Assembly (NCBI GenBank): GCA_037101405.1
Contig: AP017964.1
Location: 1-64,000 of the forward strand
Reading direction: 5' to 3'
Source of the DNA: Candidatus Megaera polyxenophila
GTDB taxonomy: Bacteria; Pseudomonadota; Alphaproteobacteria; Rickettsiales; Rickettsiaceae
DNA: 64,000 nt
The position numbers and the translations under genes were made by a program. Below the pieces are notes generated by a model. The model was not told the DNA's origin. It saw only the letters and a program-made list of their open reading frames with translations, and made no database searches. Below are positions 26,400 through 35,030 of this stretch, one piece after another; positions within the stretch are counted from its first letter, which is position 1; each line of letters opens with the position of its first letter.

Positions 26400-26430
26400 A
26401 GATTTCCATGGAAGTTATGGGTTATCAGCA

Positions 26431-26462
26431 CTTCTTACATCCTTAATTAAGGATGTAAGAAG
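26431..26462 (+). terminator. Perfect 32-base palindrome after the 24318 gene
   Basis: The sequence from CTTCTTACATCCTTAA to its exact reverse complement forms a 16-base arm on each side with no spacer; the outer bases CA and GTG extend the likeness. It begins 31 bases after the stop. A hairpin would need a few central bases unpaired. No T-run follows, so a terminator role is probable but not certain. Confidence 0.5.
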
Positions 26463-26691
26463 AAGTGTCAATTTAGCTAGTTAACTATAGTAATTCGAAT
26501 AAGCCACAAGTTTTTTCTGCACCATAATTATCTCCTGTATCTTCTCCGCAACCACCTAAATGATTTTTTTCTCTTATTTTTTTATTTCTTTACTTATTTT
26601 ACGGGGTATAGCTTAAGTTCTAAATGTTGCCAGGTTGTTATTAATATATTAGAATAAGGAGCTATATAACTAAATAAATCTTAATTTTAAC

Positions 26692-27273
26692 GTGGCAACA
26701 GAAATTAAAAAAATTATTGTTTCTATTACTGGCACTTCAGGCGCAATTTATGGCATAAGGCTACTTGAAATATTAAGAAGATGCGGCGTAGAAACACACT
26801 TAATTATTTCAAAATCAGCAAATTTAACTATTGCAACTGAAACCTCATTTTCAATAAATGATATTAAAAAACTTGCTGACTATGTTTATCATCCGAATGA
26901 TATAGGGGCTAAAATTTCCAGCGGATCATTTAAAGTAAATGGGTAATTATAGCACCCTGCAGTATGAAAACATTATCAGCAATAGCTTCAGGTCTTGAAA
27001 ATAATCTTATTATGCGATCAGCAAGTGTTGTTATTAAGGAACAAAAAAAGCTAGCCCTAATAGTTAGAGCCCCCCCCTTAGTGCTATTCATTTAGAAAAT
27101 ATGCTTAAACTTGCCAGAATAGGAGTAGCGATATGCCCCCTGTTCCAGCATTTTACAACAATCCCACTACCCTAGATGATATAGTTAACCATTCAATAGT
27201 GAGAGTTCTGGATTTGTTTGATATAGAAACAAATCTTATTAAAAGATGGCAAGGAATATTTAATAAAAATTAA
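26692..27273 (+). pseudogene. ubiX: Flavin prenyltransferase UbiX, twice frameshifted
   Basis: Starting at a GTG, the frame gives IIVSITGTSGAIYGIRLLEILR and ISKSANLTIATE, the FMN-binding N-terminus of UbiX. At 26944 a stop is reached after GSFKVNG; the next frame continues [21 protein letters not shown] and [14 protein letters not shown] second break in a run of eight Cs near 27075 is followed in a third frame by [19 protein letters not shown] and [19 protein letters not shown], ending at 27273. Both lesions are single-base indels, one at GGG and one in the C-run. UbiX makes the prenylated flavin used by UbiD in ubiquinone synthesis. The rest of the protein is well conserved, so decay is recent, or these are homopolymer sequencing errors. 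Confidence 0.88.
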
Positions 27274-27400
27274 CATTATAACCCCAAGTTTTTGACACTA
27301 AGTCTACATTTCCTTGTGGATTTGCCCATATTCTCTGCTCTTTACCTTTATAGGTAATAAGTTCTGTAATTTTTACCGCAGCGCCTATATATGATGTCAT
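27260..27400 (-). CDS. Possible small protein, 46 residues
   Basis: A minus-strand frame begins [20 protein letters not shown] and contains [20 protein letters not shown]. An AAAGGA ribosome site stands about 9 bases before the ATG. It overlaps the 3' end of the ubiX pseudogene tail to tail. No homologue comes to mind, and it could be a fragment of a larger lost gene. Evidence is limited to start context and composition. Confidence 0.25.
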   Translation of the reverse strand: MTSYIGAAVKITELITYKGKEQRIWANPQGNVDLVSKTWGYNVNFY

Positions 27401-27627
27401 TGATGCTATTCCTTTTTATTATTAATATACTATATATACTAATCTACTCTTGTACATAAGCCAATCGTGGAAATGGAAACCTAATAGCTTGGCATCGTAT
27501 TTATACACTTTATTTCATTTACCTTCCCTTTTCTTCTACAATACCATCTCTTTATTATACCACTCGTTATTTAATAAATATCTTAATATATATTAATATT
27601 TCCTTGTATAAAACTTTAATTTATGTT

Positions 27628-27658
27628 AATAATCTTCGCAACAAAAGATTATTTTTTT
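27628..27658 (+). terminator. Terminator-like hairpin in the leader of the 27678 gene
   Basis: AATAATCTT and AAGATTATT form a 9-base-pair stem around an 8-base loop, followed directly by a run of Ts to 27658. It ends 20 bases before the ATG at 27678, too close for a promoter to fit between, so it would lie in the 5' leader. It could act as an attenuator or simply stop read-through. Confidence 0.4.
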
Positions 27659-27677
27659 ATTAAAAATAGAGTTTTTT

Positions 27678-29762
27678 ATGAGTAAATCACCATTCTCCTT
27701 TACACCAGAACCATCTCCTGTATCTTCCCAACAAAAACCACAAACTTTCGATTTCTCTACATTACTTGCTCAAAAAGCAATAGAAAAATTGGAACAAGAA
27801 TGCGAAATAGCACAACAAGAAGCTTGGGCAAAACAGAAAATTGAAGAATCAATAAAACAAGCAGCATTAGAATCAAGCTTAAATAAATATCTTGAGAAAC
27901 TAGAATCAACCAGTGTTATAAACGGAGACTATTGGGATGATTTAAAGGAAAGTATCAATGTTATTAAAAATAATTCTGTAAACGTCGAACTAATTAACAG
28001 ATTCGCAAACCTTGCAGCAAAATTACAAAATACAGGAATGATAATTAAGGAATTTTATGACTCTATATTTAGCCTAGGTAATTATTTTTTAAATCATTTT
28101 ATGAGTGTTTTACCGACTATTGGTAATGCTAAACTTGCAGAAGAAATTGATAGAAATATAAAAGAGCATCTTAAAAAGAAATTAGATAGGGAGGTATTGC
28201 AGGGAGAGGACTTAGACGGTTTTATGACTTCATTCCAAGAGTTATCTGACCAAAGTGAAAATGATAATTTTATTAAATTTTTATTAATAGAATTCACAAA
28301 AGAAGAAAATTTCGATTTATTAAGCGAATTCTATAAAAATGACATTTTCACGCTATATACTAAATTTATTCAGGATTTACCTCCAACAAAAGCATTCGAA
28401 AAGCTGAAACTAAAAGATTTCCTAGATTTTCATAAGTTAAATTCAATATTAAACCTTGATAAAGATTTAGAATTCTTAAAGAGCTTAAATATAGACAAAA
28501 ACAAGGAAATAGAACAAGGAAAATGGGAGGAAATTTTTTCTTTCATTCAAAAAAGTCCTAAAAAACTAGGATTTTTAGAATCAGTATTATGGAATGGTAA
28601 AATAAATTCCTTTTTACAAAAAAATTCTTCTTTTTTTGATTTATTTAAAGGTGAAATAATTCCGGTAGAAATGCAATTTAATATAGGAAAATTATATAAA
28701 ACCGGTGATATTAATAAATATCAATACAAAAATTTCCTCAAAATTTTAAAAGAAACATTAACTACAGCAGGTAAAGCTAAAGAGCTTAGTGAACTGCTCG
28801 ATGCGAGTTTAGACTTAAAGTCCTTCGACAAAGCAAAAACAATAGCTACTATAGATCCGGTAATTTATGATTTGTTTGACAAGAGCATTAGCTATCCTGC
28901 AGCTTTGGAATCAACACTTATAGAATATGCCGTTGGTTCAAGAGCATATACAGACAGTATTTTAACCAAAATAGCTGGTTGTTTACAAGAAATTATAGAG
29001 GTTTATCCTATAGCAAAAACCATTCTTAAAACTGCTCAATTAGAAGGTTTTATAGGAATTTTCAACAGCCCAGCTGATCCAAATGATAGCAGAGTGAAAG
29101 GATCTTATAAACCAACTCCTAAAGATGTAATAATTGGCCAAAGTTGTGATACAATACCTATAATAAATACAGCTGGCACAATCATCCATGAATTAACCCA
29201 TAAACATATGTTTCAAAATGTTAATCAAACAGGCGTGCCTTTTAAAAAAGATAACCCAGAAGCTCAAAAATTTTTTGAAACAACAATAGATAGATTAAAA
29301 ACAGAAAACGATGCTTTATATCAATGTTATAACCTCTACGCTGAATCCAAGCACATGCTTGAGTCTATAGCTCATTTTTTTCAAAAAAATAGTAAATACC
29401 TTTATACGTCGAAACTTGACCAAATTATAGCTTCGAGTAATAAACTGCTAGATTCTGACAACGAGGACGAAAACGATGACAAAACAGATTCCATATACAA
29501 ATCTGGAATTTACCAAGCAGCGGTGGAAAAATATCTTTTACCAATTATGCATGGATTTGATATTATTTTTGAAAAACTTAACAGTATTTTTTCAGGAAAA
29601 GCAAAAGTTACCGGTACGGTTCTTGACTATCTAGACGGAGATTACAACGTTAGCTTACTTGAAGCGATGGAGTTTATAACATTAAAATTAGATCCTCGAA
29701 CTACCCATACCATAACTGATTACCTTGGTGCTGATTGGCAAGAGGCTGACGTAATAGATTAA
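27678..29762 (+). CDS. Large unrecognised protein with HELTH metallopeptidase-like motif; candidate effector
   Basis: A 694-residue protein. After a proline/serine-rich start (PFSFTPEPSPVSSQQKPQ) comes a likely coiled coil at residues 35-80 (AIEKLEQECEIAQQEAW). The middle is helical and Lys/Glu/Phe-rich. Residues 504-508 read HELTH inside INTAGTIIHELTHKHMFQN, an HExxH zinc-peptidase signature with hydrophobic residues before it; a downstream acidic ligand could be in YAESKHMLESIAHFF. No signal peptide or membrane span is seen. An HExxH motif alone can be fortuitous, but the hydrophobic preceding residues favour a true one. I cannot place it in a named family. A host-directed protease is one inference. 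Confidence 0.68.
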   Translation: MSKSPFSFTPEPSPVSSQQKPQTFDFSTLLAQKAIEKLEQECEIAQQEAWAKQKIEESIKQAALESSLNKYLEKLESTSVINGDYWDDLKESINVIKNNSVNVELINRFANLAAKLQNTGMIIKEFYDSIFSLGNYFLNHFMSVLPTIGNAKLAEEIDRNIKEHLKKKLDREVLQGEDLDGFMTSFQELSDQSENDNFIKFLLIEFTKEENFDLLSEFYKNDIFTLYTKFIQDLPPTKAFEKLKLKDFLDFHKLNSILNLDKDLEFLKSLNIDKNKEIEQGKWEEIFSFIQKSPKKLGFLESVLWNGKINSFLQKNSSFFDLFKGEIIPVEMQFNIGKLYKTGDINKYQYKNFLKILKETLTTAGKAKELSELLDASLDLKSFDKAKTIATIDPVIYDLFDKSISYPAALESTLIEYAVGSRAYTDSILTKIAGCLQEIIEVYPIAKTILKTAQLEGFIGIFNSPADPNDSRVKGSYKPTPKDVIIGQSCDTIPIINTAGTIIHELTHKHMFQNVNQTGVPFKKDNPEAQKFFETTIDRLKTENDALYQCYNLYAESKHMLESIAHFFQKNSKYLYTSKLDQIIASSNKLLDSDNEDENDDKTDSIYKSGIYQAAVEKYLLPIMHGFDIIFEKLNSIFSGKAKVTGTVLDYLDGDYNVSLLEAMEFITLKLDPRTTHTITDYLGADWQEADVID

Positions 29763-29782
29763 TACTTTATTTTTTCTACCAC

Positions 29783-29813
29783 AGAACCAAGCAGAAAGAA
29801 CTTGCTTGGTTCT
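29783..29813. terminator. Stem-loop between convergent genes, probable bidirectional terminator
   Basis: AGAACCAAGCA and TGCTTGGTTCT pair over 11 bases around a 9-base loop. It sits between the stop codons of the 27678 gene and sdhA, the expected place for a shared terminator. Neither side has a strong T-run. Confidence 0.6.
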
Positions 29814-29825
29814 TCAAACCACTAT

Positions 29826-31613
29826 TCAATAAACTCTTTTTACCGGTGGAACAGGTTCAACCTCATCAGTTAAGGTAGTTAAAACTACCGGTTTATAATC
29901 TATTTTAACTCTGCCGTTTTCTTCAAGCCAAAGAAGTGTGTGTTTCATCCAGTTCTTATCATCTCTCTCTGGAAAGTCTTCTCTCGCATGCGCCCCCCTA
30001 CTTTCTTTCCTATTTAATGCCCCGTGAACAGTAAGAACTGCTTGATCAATTAAATTGGCAAGCTCCATGGCTTCAACTAAATCACTATTCCAAATCATTG
30101 AGCGATCGGTTACCGATATATTACCATATTCCTTCCTGATACCATCCATCATCTTTTGACCTTCTTCTAAAACTTCTTCAGTTCTAAAAACTGCAGCATG
30201 ATCTTGCATAGTTCTTTGCATTTTAAGACGTAAATCAGCCACCGATATATCTCCTTTTGCATTTCTAATTTTATCTAGTCTAGAAATAATAGGATCAAGT
30301 ATCTCTGGTTTTAGTTTTTTATGAGGCATGCCAGCTTTTACAATTTCTGCCGCCCTATATGCTGCTGCCCTGCCAAAAACTACAAGGTCAAGTAAGGAAT
30401 TTGAACCAAGACGATTTGCACCATGTACAGAAACACACCCTGCTTCACCAATCGCCATAAGTCCCGGGACAATAGTTTGCTTACCGTCTTTAAGGGTAAG
30501 AACTTCTGTATGATAATTGGTCGGTATCCCACCCATATTATAATGAACAGTAGGTAATATTGGAATTGGTTGCTTTGTTACATCCACTCCTGCAAAAATT
30601 TTTGCTGTTTCAGAGATTCCCGGTAACCTTTCATGTAAAACTTCAGGCGGTAAATGATTTAAATGCAAAAATATGTGATCTTTCTTAGGGCCTACTCCTC
30701 GTCCTGCTCTTATTTCCATCGTCATGGCACGGGAAACTACGTCCCTTGAGGCTAAATCCTTAGCTGAGGGTGCATAACGCTCCATAAAACGTTCCCCTTC
30801 TGAATTGACCAAATAGCCCCCCTCTCCTCTTGCTCCTTCAGTAATTAAGCATCCAGACCCATAAATTCCAGTTGGATGAAACTGAACAAATTCCATATCT
30901 TGCATAGGTAATCCGGCCCTTATACACATTCCACCGCCATCACCGGTACATGTATGAGCTGAAGTCGCAGAGAAATATGCCCTGCCATAGCCTCCAGTAG
31001 CTAATACTACAATATGTGCTCTAAAAACATGTAAACTTCCATCATCTAAATTCCATGCAAGTATTCCCTTACACTTGCCATCATCCATAATTAAATCGAT
31101 TACAAAATATTCTATAAAAAATTGCGCTTGGTGCTTTAGCGCTTGCTGATATAAAGTATGTAAAATTGCATGACCTGTTCTATCAGCAGCAGCACATGTT
31201 CTCTGTGCTGCTTTACCCTTACCGAAATTAGTTGTCATTCCACCAAAAGGCCTTTGATATATTTTACCTTCTTTATTTCTGGAGAAAGGAACACCGTAAT
31301 GTTCTAATTCTATAACACTTGCCGCCGCATTCTTGCACATATATTCTATAGCGTCCTGATCCCCAAGCCAATCTGATCCCTTGATCGTATCATACATATG
31401 CCATCGCCAATCATCTTCTCCCATATTGCCAAGTGCGGCACTTATCCCCCCTTGGGCAGCAACAGTATGGCTACGAGTTGGAAAAACTTTAGTAACACAA
31501 GCCGTACTCAGGCCACTTTGTGCCATGCCAAAAGCAGCACGAAGGCCAGCCCCGCCCGCTCCCACAACAACTACGTCAAATTCATGAGTTTTTATGTTAT
31601 AGCTATTAGTCAT
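29826..31613 (-). CDS. sdhA: Succinate dehydrogenase flavoprotein subunit
   Basis: A 595-residue subunit of respiratory complex II that oxidises succinate to fumarate. The FAD-binding start [20 protein letters not shown], the covalent-flavin histidine H49 in [11 protein letters not shown], and the active-site region [21 protein letters not shown] and [19 protein letters not shown] are all intact. Length is normal. It follows sdhD on the same strand (13-base gap) in the order sdhC-sdhD-sdhA. The iron-sulfur subunit sdhB is not next to it; in Rickettsia sdhB is also located elsewhere. Confidence 0.98.
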   Translation of the reverse strand: MTNSYNIKTHEFDVVVVGAGGAGLRAAFGMAQSGLSTACVTKVFPTRSHTVAAQGGISAALGNMGEDDWRWHMYDTIKGSDWLGDQDAIEYMCKNAAASVIELEHYGVPFSRNKEGKIYQRPFGGMTTNFGKGKAAQRTCAAADRTGHAILHTLYQQALKHQAQFFIEYFVIDLIMDDGKCKGILAWNLDDGSLHVFRAHIVVLATGGYGRAYFSATSAHTCTGDGGGMCIRAGLPMQDMEFVQFHPTGIYGSGCLITEGARGEGGYLVNSEGERFMERYAPSAKDLASRDVVSRAMTMEIRAGRGVGPKKDHIFLHLNHLPPEVLHERLPGISETAKIFAGVDVTKQPIPILPTVHYNMGGIPTNYHTEVLTLKDGKQTIVPGLMAIGEAGCVSVHGANRLGSNSLLDLVVFGRAAAYRAAEIVKAGMPHKKLKPEILDPIISRLDKIRNAKGDISVADLRLKMQRTMQDHAAVFRTEEVLEEGQKMMDGIRKEYGNISVTDRSMIWNSDLVEAMELANLIDQAVLTVHGALNRKESRGAHAREDFPERDDKNWMKHTLLWLEENGRVKIDYKPVVLTTLTDEVEPVPPVKRVY

Positions 31614-31626
31614 AAATATTCTTCCA

Positions 31627-32010
31627 TCACAAAATCATTACATAAAAAGCTGCAAAGGCAAAGAAAATAGCCGTAATAATTGCAAATATCTGGATTCCAA
31701 CAACAAGAACAAAGCGGGAAGCTCTACAACTTATATAATCTTCAATAACGACTTGCATGCCAAGAACAGCATGATACATTACCGTAAAAAACAAAATCAA
31801 AAGCATTACTATATTAAAAGGTTTCTGCAAATGAGAAACAACTGTAGTGATATTGCTTTTAGAGATATCTCCAAAAAAGGAAATTACCCACAATATCATG
31901 AGAGAAATTATTATAGCAGTAAGCCTTTGATGCCACCAATGATGAGAACCAGAGCCTGCTGCCCCTAAATTTTTAGCTTTTGATAAATCTGATCTATATT
32001 CGCTTTTCAT
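31627..32010 (-). CDS. sdhD: Succinate dehydrogenase membrane anchor subunit SdhD
   Basis: A 127-residue protein with three hydrophobic spans. [19 protein letters not shown] resembles the conserved HWxxQRxTA segment of SdhD, and [15 protein letters not shown] carries the heme-ligand histidine region and the conserved D-Y pair. It anchors SdhAB to the membrane with SdhC and binds heme b and quinone. It lies 28 bases after sdhC and 13 before sdhA. Confidence 0.92.
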   Translation of the reverse strand: MKSEYRSDLSKAKNLGAAGSGSHHWWHQRLTAIIISLMILWVISFFGDISKSNITTVVSHLQKPFNIVMLLILFFTVMYHAVLGMQVVIEDYISCRASRFVLVVGIQIFAIITAIFFAFAAFYVMIL

Positions 32011-32038
32011 TGTAAAACCATATGTAATTTACCCTCAC

Positions 32039-32428
32039 TTAGACAAACATCCAAAAAATTAGTGTTAATAATATAGAAGCAATAACAGCTAACCAGCCGG
32101 AATAATTTATGGCTCTAATAGAAAATCCCCAGCCAGTATCCCATATTAAATGCCTGATGCCTGTACATAAATGGTAAAAAAATCCGTAACTCGTAACAAT
32201 TAGTAAAAACCTGACAAAAGAACTATCGAAAATTTTTAAATATATCGGGTCAAATTTACTGAACACCCATAAAATAAACCACCAACCTAAAGCAGAAATC
32301 ATAAAAAATAACCCAACACCGCTGAGACGGTGACCTATCGATAATACTGAACTGATCTGAGGTTTGTAAATACTAAGATGTGGAGAAATTGGTCGTGCTT
32401 TGTGTATTTCTTCTCGAGATTTTTGCAT
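32039..32428 (-). CDS. sdhC: Succinate dehydrogenase cytochrome b556 subunit SdhC
   Basis: A 129-residue membrane subunit of complex II. The family signature is present: RPISPHLSIYKPQISSVLSIGHRLSGVG, split here as RPISPHLSIYKPQ and IGHRLSGVGLFF, with the later heme-ligand histidine in YHLCTGIRHLIWDTG. Three membrane spans fit. It is the first gene of the sdhC-sdhD-sdhA run on the minus strand and is divergent from tRNA-Phe. Confidence 0.94.
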   Translation of the reverse strand: MQKSREEIHKARPISPHLSIYKPQISSVLSIGHRLSGVGLFFMISALGWWFILWVFSKFDPIYLKIFDSSFVRFLLIVTSYGFFYHLCTGIRHLIWDTGWGFSIRAINYSGWLAVIASILLTLIFWMFV

Positions 32429-32700
32429 GAAATAATACTCGCTTTGATTAACTCTACTTATTTCAAACTAAAGTATATAAACTAGTCTATACCTTTTCAA
32501 GTTTCTTCGGTATCTTTTGTTAGAAATTCCCTCATAACGGTTAAAATAAAACATAACTCTGCACATTTGCCAACTCTCTTACTAATTTAACCTAGGTTAC
32601 GAAATTTCTTATAGACATAATAAATTTTATTGACTATAAGTTCTTCTAAGATATCTACTTCAATACCATTCATAAAAAACTTCCAAATAGGGAACTATTT

Positions 32701-32776
32701 GGCCAGATAGCTCAGTTGGTAGAGCAAAGGACTGAAAATCCTTGTGTCGCCGGTTCGATCCCGGCTCTGGCCACCA
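32701..32776 (+). tRNA. tRNA-Phe (anticodon GAA)
   Basis: A 76-base cloverleaf including the encoded CCA end. The acceptor arms GGCCAGA and TCTGGCC pair fully. The D arm begins GCTCAGTTGGTAGAGC, the anticodon stem AAGGA/TCCTT encloses CTGAAAA with GAA, and the T arm is GCCGG-TTCGATC-CCGGC. A possible promoter, TTGACT and TATCTA 16 bases apart, lies at 32630-32657 but is weak. Confidence 0.97.
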
Positions 32777-32950
32777 CTATTTATTCCAAATTATTAAATA
32801 ATTTTAATGTTTTTTAATAAACCAATTATCAGAAAAAGAAACTTCCTACCTATTATGCTATTTGTAGTTAAAATCTTTTAGATTCCTAAGAAACACCTTG
32901 TTAAACTTATGTAAAAAATTATCTTGATTATAATTTTTCGCAATCATCCC

Positions 32951-32979
32951 TTGACATTCAATAGATAATAGTTTATACT
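32951..32979 (+). promoter_or_regulatory. Inward sigma-70-type promoter of transposase copy 2
   Basis: TTGACA, a 17-base spacer and TATACT lie 25 bases before the ATG at 33005. This is the mirror of the site at 6625-6653. The opposite end of the element also carries TTGACA, with TATATT 15 bases downstream, facing the passenger gene. Confidence 0.65.
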
Positions 32980-33004
32980 TAGGTTTATAATAAGGTAAAG
33001 AATT

Positions 33005-33919
33005 ATGAACTTTTTTGAATTTAACAAACAGTTTCCTACTGAACTTGATTGTATAAAGTACTTTATCACAATTAGGTATAATAATAAACCCGTTTGCAGA
33101 CATTGCGGGAGCGACAGATTAACACACAGAAGAGATACACCTAAAAATTTTCAATGTATCTTCTGTAATAAAGGTTTCTCAATCTTCAAAGGGACAATAT
33201 TTGAGAAGTCTGACACTGATTTACGTAAATGGTTTTATGCTATTCACTTGTTTTTAAATAGTAAAAAAGGTATATCAGGCTACCAACTAAAAAGAGAAAT
33301 AGGCGTTACTTATAAAACGGCTTGGCGTATGCTTAAGCAAATCAGGCTTGCTATGGGTAATATTGAAAACCAGCAATTTTTTGGTACTTTAATTGAAGTG
33401 GATGAGACCTATGTAGGCGGTAGACCTAGGAAGAAAAACAATAGAGATGATGATAACGATAACTTACCACCAGTAAATAAAAGGGGGCGTGGTACTAAAA
33501 AGAACGTTGTTGTTGGTTGTATTGATAAGATAAATAAGTCTGTATTTGCTAAAGTTATGATTAAAAACAACGATGGCAAGAAATTAACAGGTAAGCAGCT
33601 ATTAGATGTATTGAATCAAGTTATAACCCAAGATAGCGTCATTATTAGCGATGAGTTCAAAGGATATAATATCCTCGGTAAGAAAACAAGCCATATCCAT
33701 TTAAGAGTAGACCATACGAAAGAATATGTAGCCAGCGGTAACATTCACACCAACAATATGGAGAACTTTTGGGGAACTCTAAAGCGTGGAATACTCGGCA
33801 TATATCACCACGTATCAGCTAAGCATCTTCAAAAGTATGTTGATGAGTTTGCTTTTAGATATAATACTAGAGAAAATGGTTGTGTATTTAATTTGATTTT
33901 ACAACAGGCGGTTTTCTAA
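33005..33919 (+). CDS. IS1595-family (ISXO2-like) transposase, copy 2
   Basis: Identical in sequence to the 304-residue product of copy 1, with zinc ribbon cysteines C31, C34, C51, C54 and the catalytic motifs VDETYVGG, SDEFKGY and NNMENFWGTLKRG. It is intact, with its own promoter and an AAGG ribosome site. Convergent with the passenger gene, overlapping it by 32 bases. Confidence 0.95.
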   Translation: MNFFEFNKQFPTELDCIKYFITIRYNNKPVCRHCGSDRLTHRRDTPKNFQCIFCNKGFSIFKGTIFEKSDTDLRKWFYAIHLFLNSKKGISGYQLKREIGVTYKTAWRMLKQIRLAMGNIENQQFFGTLIEVDETYVGGRPRKKNNRDDDNDNLPPVNKRGRGTKKNVVVGCIDKINKSVFAKVMIKNNDGKKLTGKQLLDVLNQVITQDSVIISDEFKGYNILGKKTSHIHLRVDHTKEYVASGNIHTNNMENFWGTLKRGILGIYHHVSAKHLQKYVDEFAFRYNTRENGCVFNLILQQAVF

Positions 33920-34529
33920 CGAATTGAATAGAGAGACTTCCATTTTCTAAACGATTTAAAATACCTTCTATATGTACTTTATGATAAACTTCATATTTTT
34001 CATTATTTAAAATACCGTATTTTAAAGCAATAGTTGCTGTAATTTTTAAAGATTTAGCTATGTTTATATCTTTTACTTTAATTATCCCTGTCGCTGCATT
34101 AGAAAGGTAATAAGGTGGAAGTAAAACTGATGATTTATTTATTACATCTATTTCATCTTTTTGATGTGTCTGACCATTAACAATTATAACTGTCTTTTCT
34201 TGGTCTAAAAAACAACTAATCACCTGAGTAGAACAGTTATAAACTGACATAGCAATTCGAATGTTGTGTATATTATTATCTGGAAATTCTAATCTAGGTT
34301 CTGGAATTATCAATAATTTATCCTTAATACTATAATTTTGCTTACATTTATGTACTAAATAAACGAGAGGTAGAGATAAAAATATAGCACCTAAAAACTG
34401 TTGCGTTAACATATAGTACCCCAAACTACTGCAAATAAAAGCAAAAGAAGGTAATGCTTTACTGTCCAGCCAATCTTTGATATAATCACTGACAATAGTA
34501 TTAGAAACTTGTTTAAAAAATTCCAACAT
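33888..34529 (-). CDS. Unrecognised membrane-anchored passenger protein of the IS1595 element (copy 2)
   Basis: The same 213-residue product as at 5075-5716, encoded on the minus strand. Hydrophobic residues about 27-62 are followed by a soluble, strand-rich region. That both copies are intact and identical shows the gene travels with the element and has had no time, or no freedom, to decay. Function unknown. Confidence 0.75.
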   Translation of the reverse strand: MLEFFKQVSNTIVSDYIKDWLDSKALPSFAFICSSLGYYMLTQQFLGAIFLSLPLVYLVHKCKQNYSIKDKLLIIPEPRLEFPDNNIHNIRIAMSVYNCSTQVISCFLDQEKTVIIVNGQTHQKDEIDVINKSSVLLPPYYLSNAATGIIKVKDINIAKSLKITATIALKYGILNNEKYEVYHKVHIEGILNRLENGSLSIQFVRKPPVVKSN

Positions 34530-34682
34530 AATAAATTATTATAAAACTGACCAAATATATCAGTAATATACAATCTATTATTGAATGTCAAGGGATGATT
34601 GCGTAATTTTTTATCCCCTATTATGTGGCCGAATTACAATTAAGAAAATTAATAAGCTTTAAAAGTTTTTAAAATTACCTTT

Positions 34683-34982
34683 ATGAATATACAAGGACAC
34701 GAGGCAGAAATATTTTTGTCGGAAATAAGAAAATTAGTCCATAAACAGTTTAAAAATTTGGGTAATATCACTGGAGATTTTTTCCTTTCATTAGAGGTGT
34801 TATATACAGCCCCCTACTACAACGACCAACTTATCTTACAACTAAAAGAATTGGTTGATAATTATGCAGCAAAAGGAGATGAAATCCTAGAGTATTATGC
34901 AACAAATTTACTGGGCGAGATGGAGAAGCTTGCCTTGCTTCTAACAACAGATTTGGAGAATTTGAACCTTACTAAGAACTAA
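34683..34982 (+). CDS. Small unrecognised helical protein
   Basis: A 99-residue, mostly helical acidic protein (NIQGHEAEIFLSEIRKLVHK, then DEILEYYATNLLGEMEKLAL). No signal peptide, membrane span or known domain is evident. There is no clear ribosome site before the ATG. It lies 79 bases beyond IS copy 2 and is convergent with the DUF2155 gene. Codon use resembles the neighbours, which supports a real gene. The IS insertion may have altered its upstream control region. Confidence 0.5.
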   Translation: MNIQGHEAEIFLSEIRKLVHKQFKNLGNITGDFFLSLEVLYTAPYYNDQLILQLKELVDNYAAKGDEILEYYATNLLGEMEKLALLLTTDLENLNLTKN

Positions 34983-35030
34983 ATCCCAATTACTCATAAT
35001 ATAAATTCGGCTTTAAGATAAGTACTTTCT

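Larger units (their letters stand above)
32939..34603 (+). mobile_element. IS1595-family insertion sequence with passenger gene, copy 2
   Basis: The same 1665-base element as at 5001-6665, in inverted orientation, again bounded by the 25-base terminal repeats and flanked by a different 8-base duplication, TAATTTTT (32931-32938 and 34604-34611). It lies in intergenic DNA between tRNA-Phe and the 34683 gene and breaks no recognisable gene. The ends match copy 1 base for base and both encoded proteins are the same as in copy 1. Both known targets end in a run of Ts, suggesting a preference for T-rich sites. Confidence 0.95.

Noticed and set aside
6674-32930. Composite transposon made by the two IS1595 copies
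   Set aside because: Each IS has its own target duplication, and the 26 kb between them holds core genes such as acnA, petABC and sdhA, so the copies inserted independently.
32858-33103. 81-codon minus-strand frame crossing the left end of IS copy 2
   Set aside because: It is mostly antisense to the transposase start and differs between copies only by flanking DNA.
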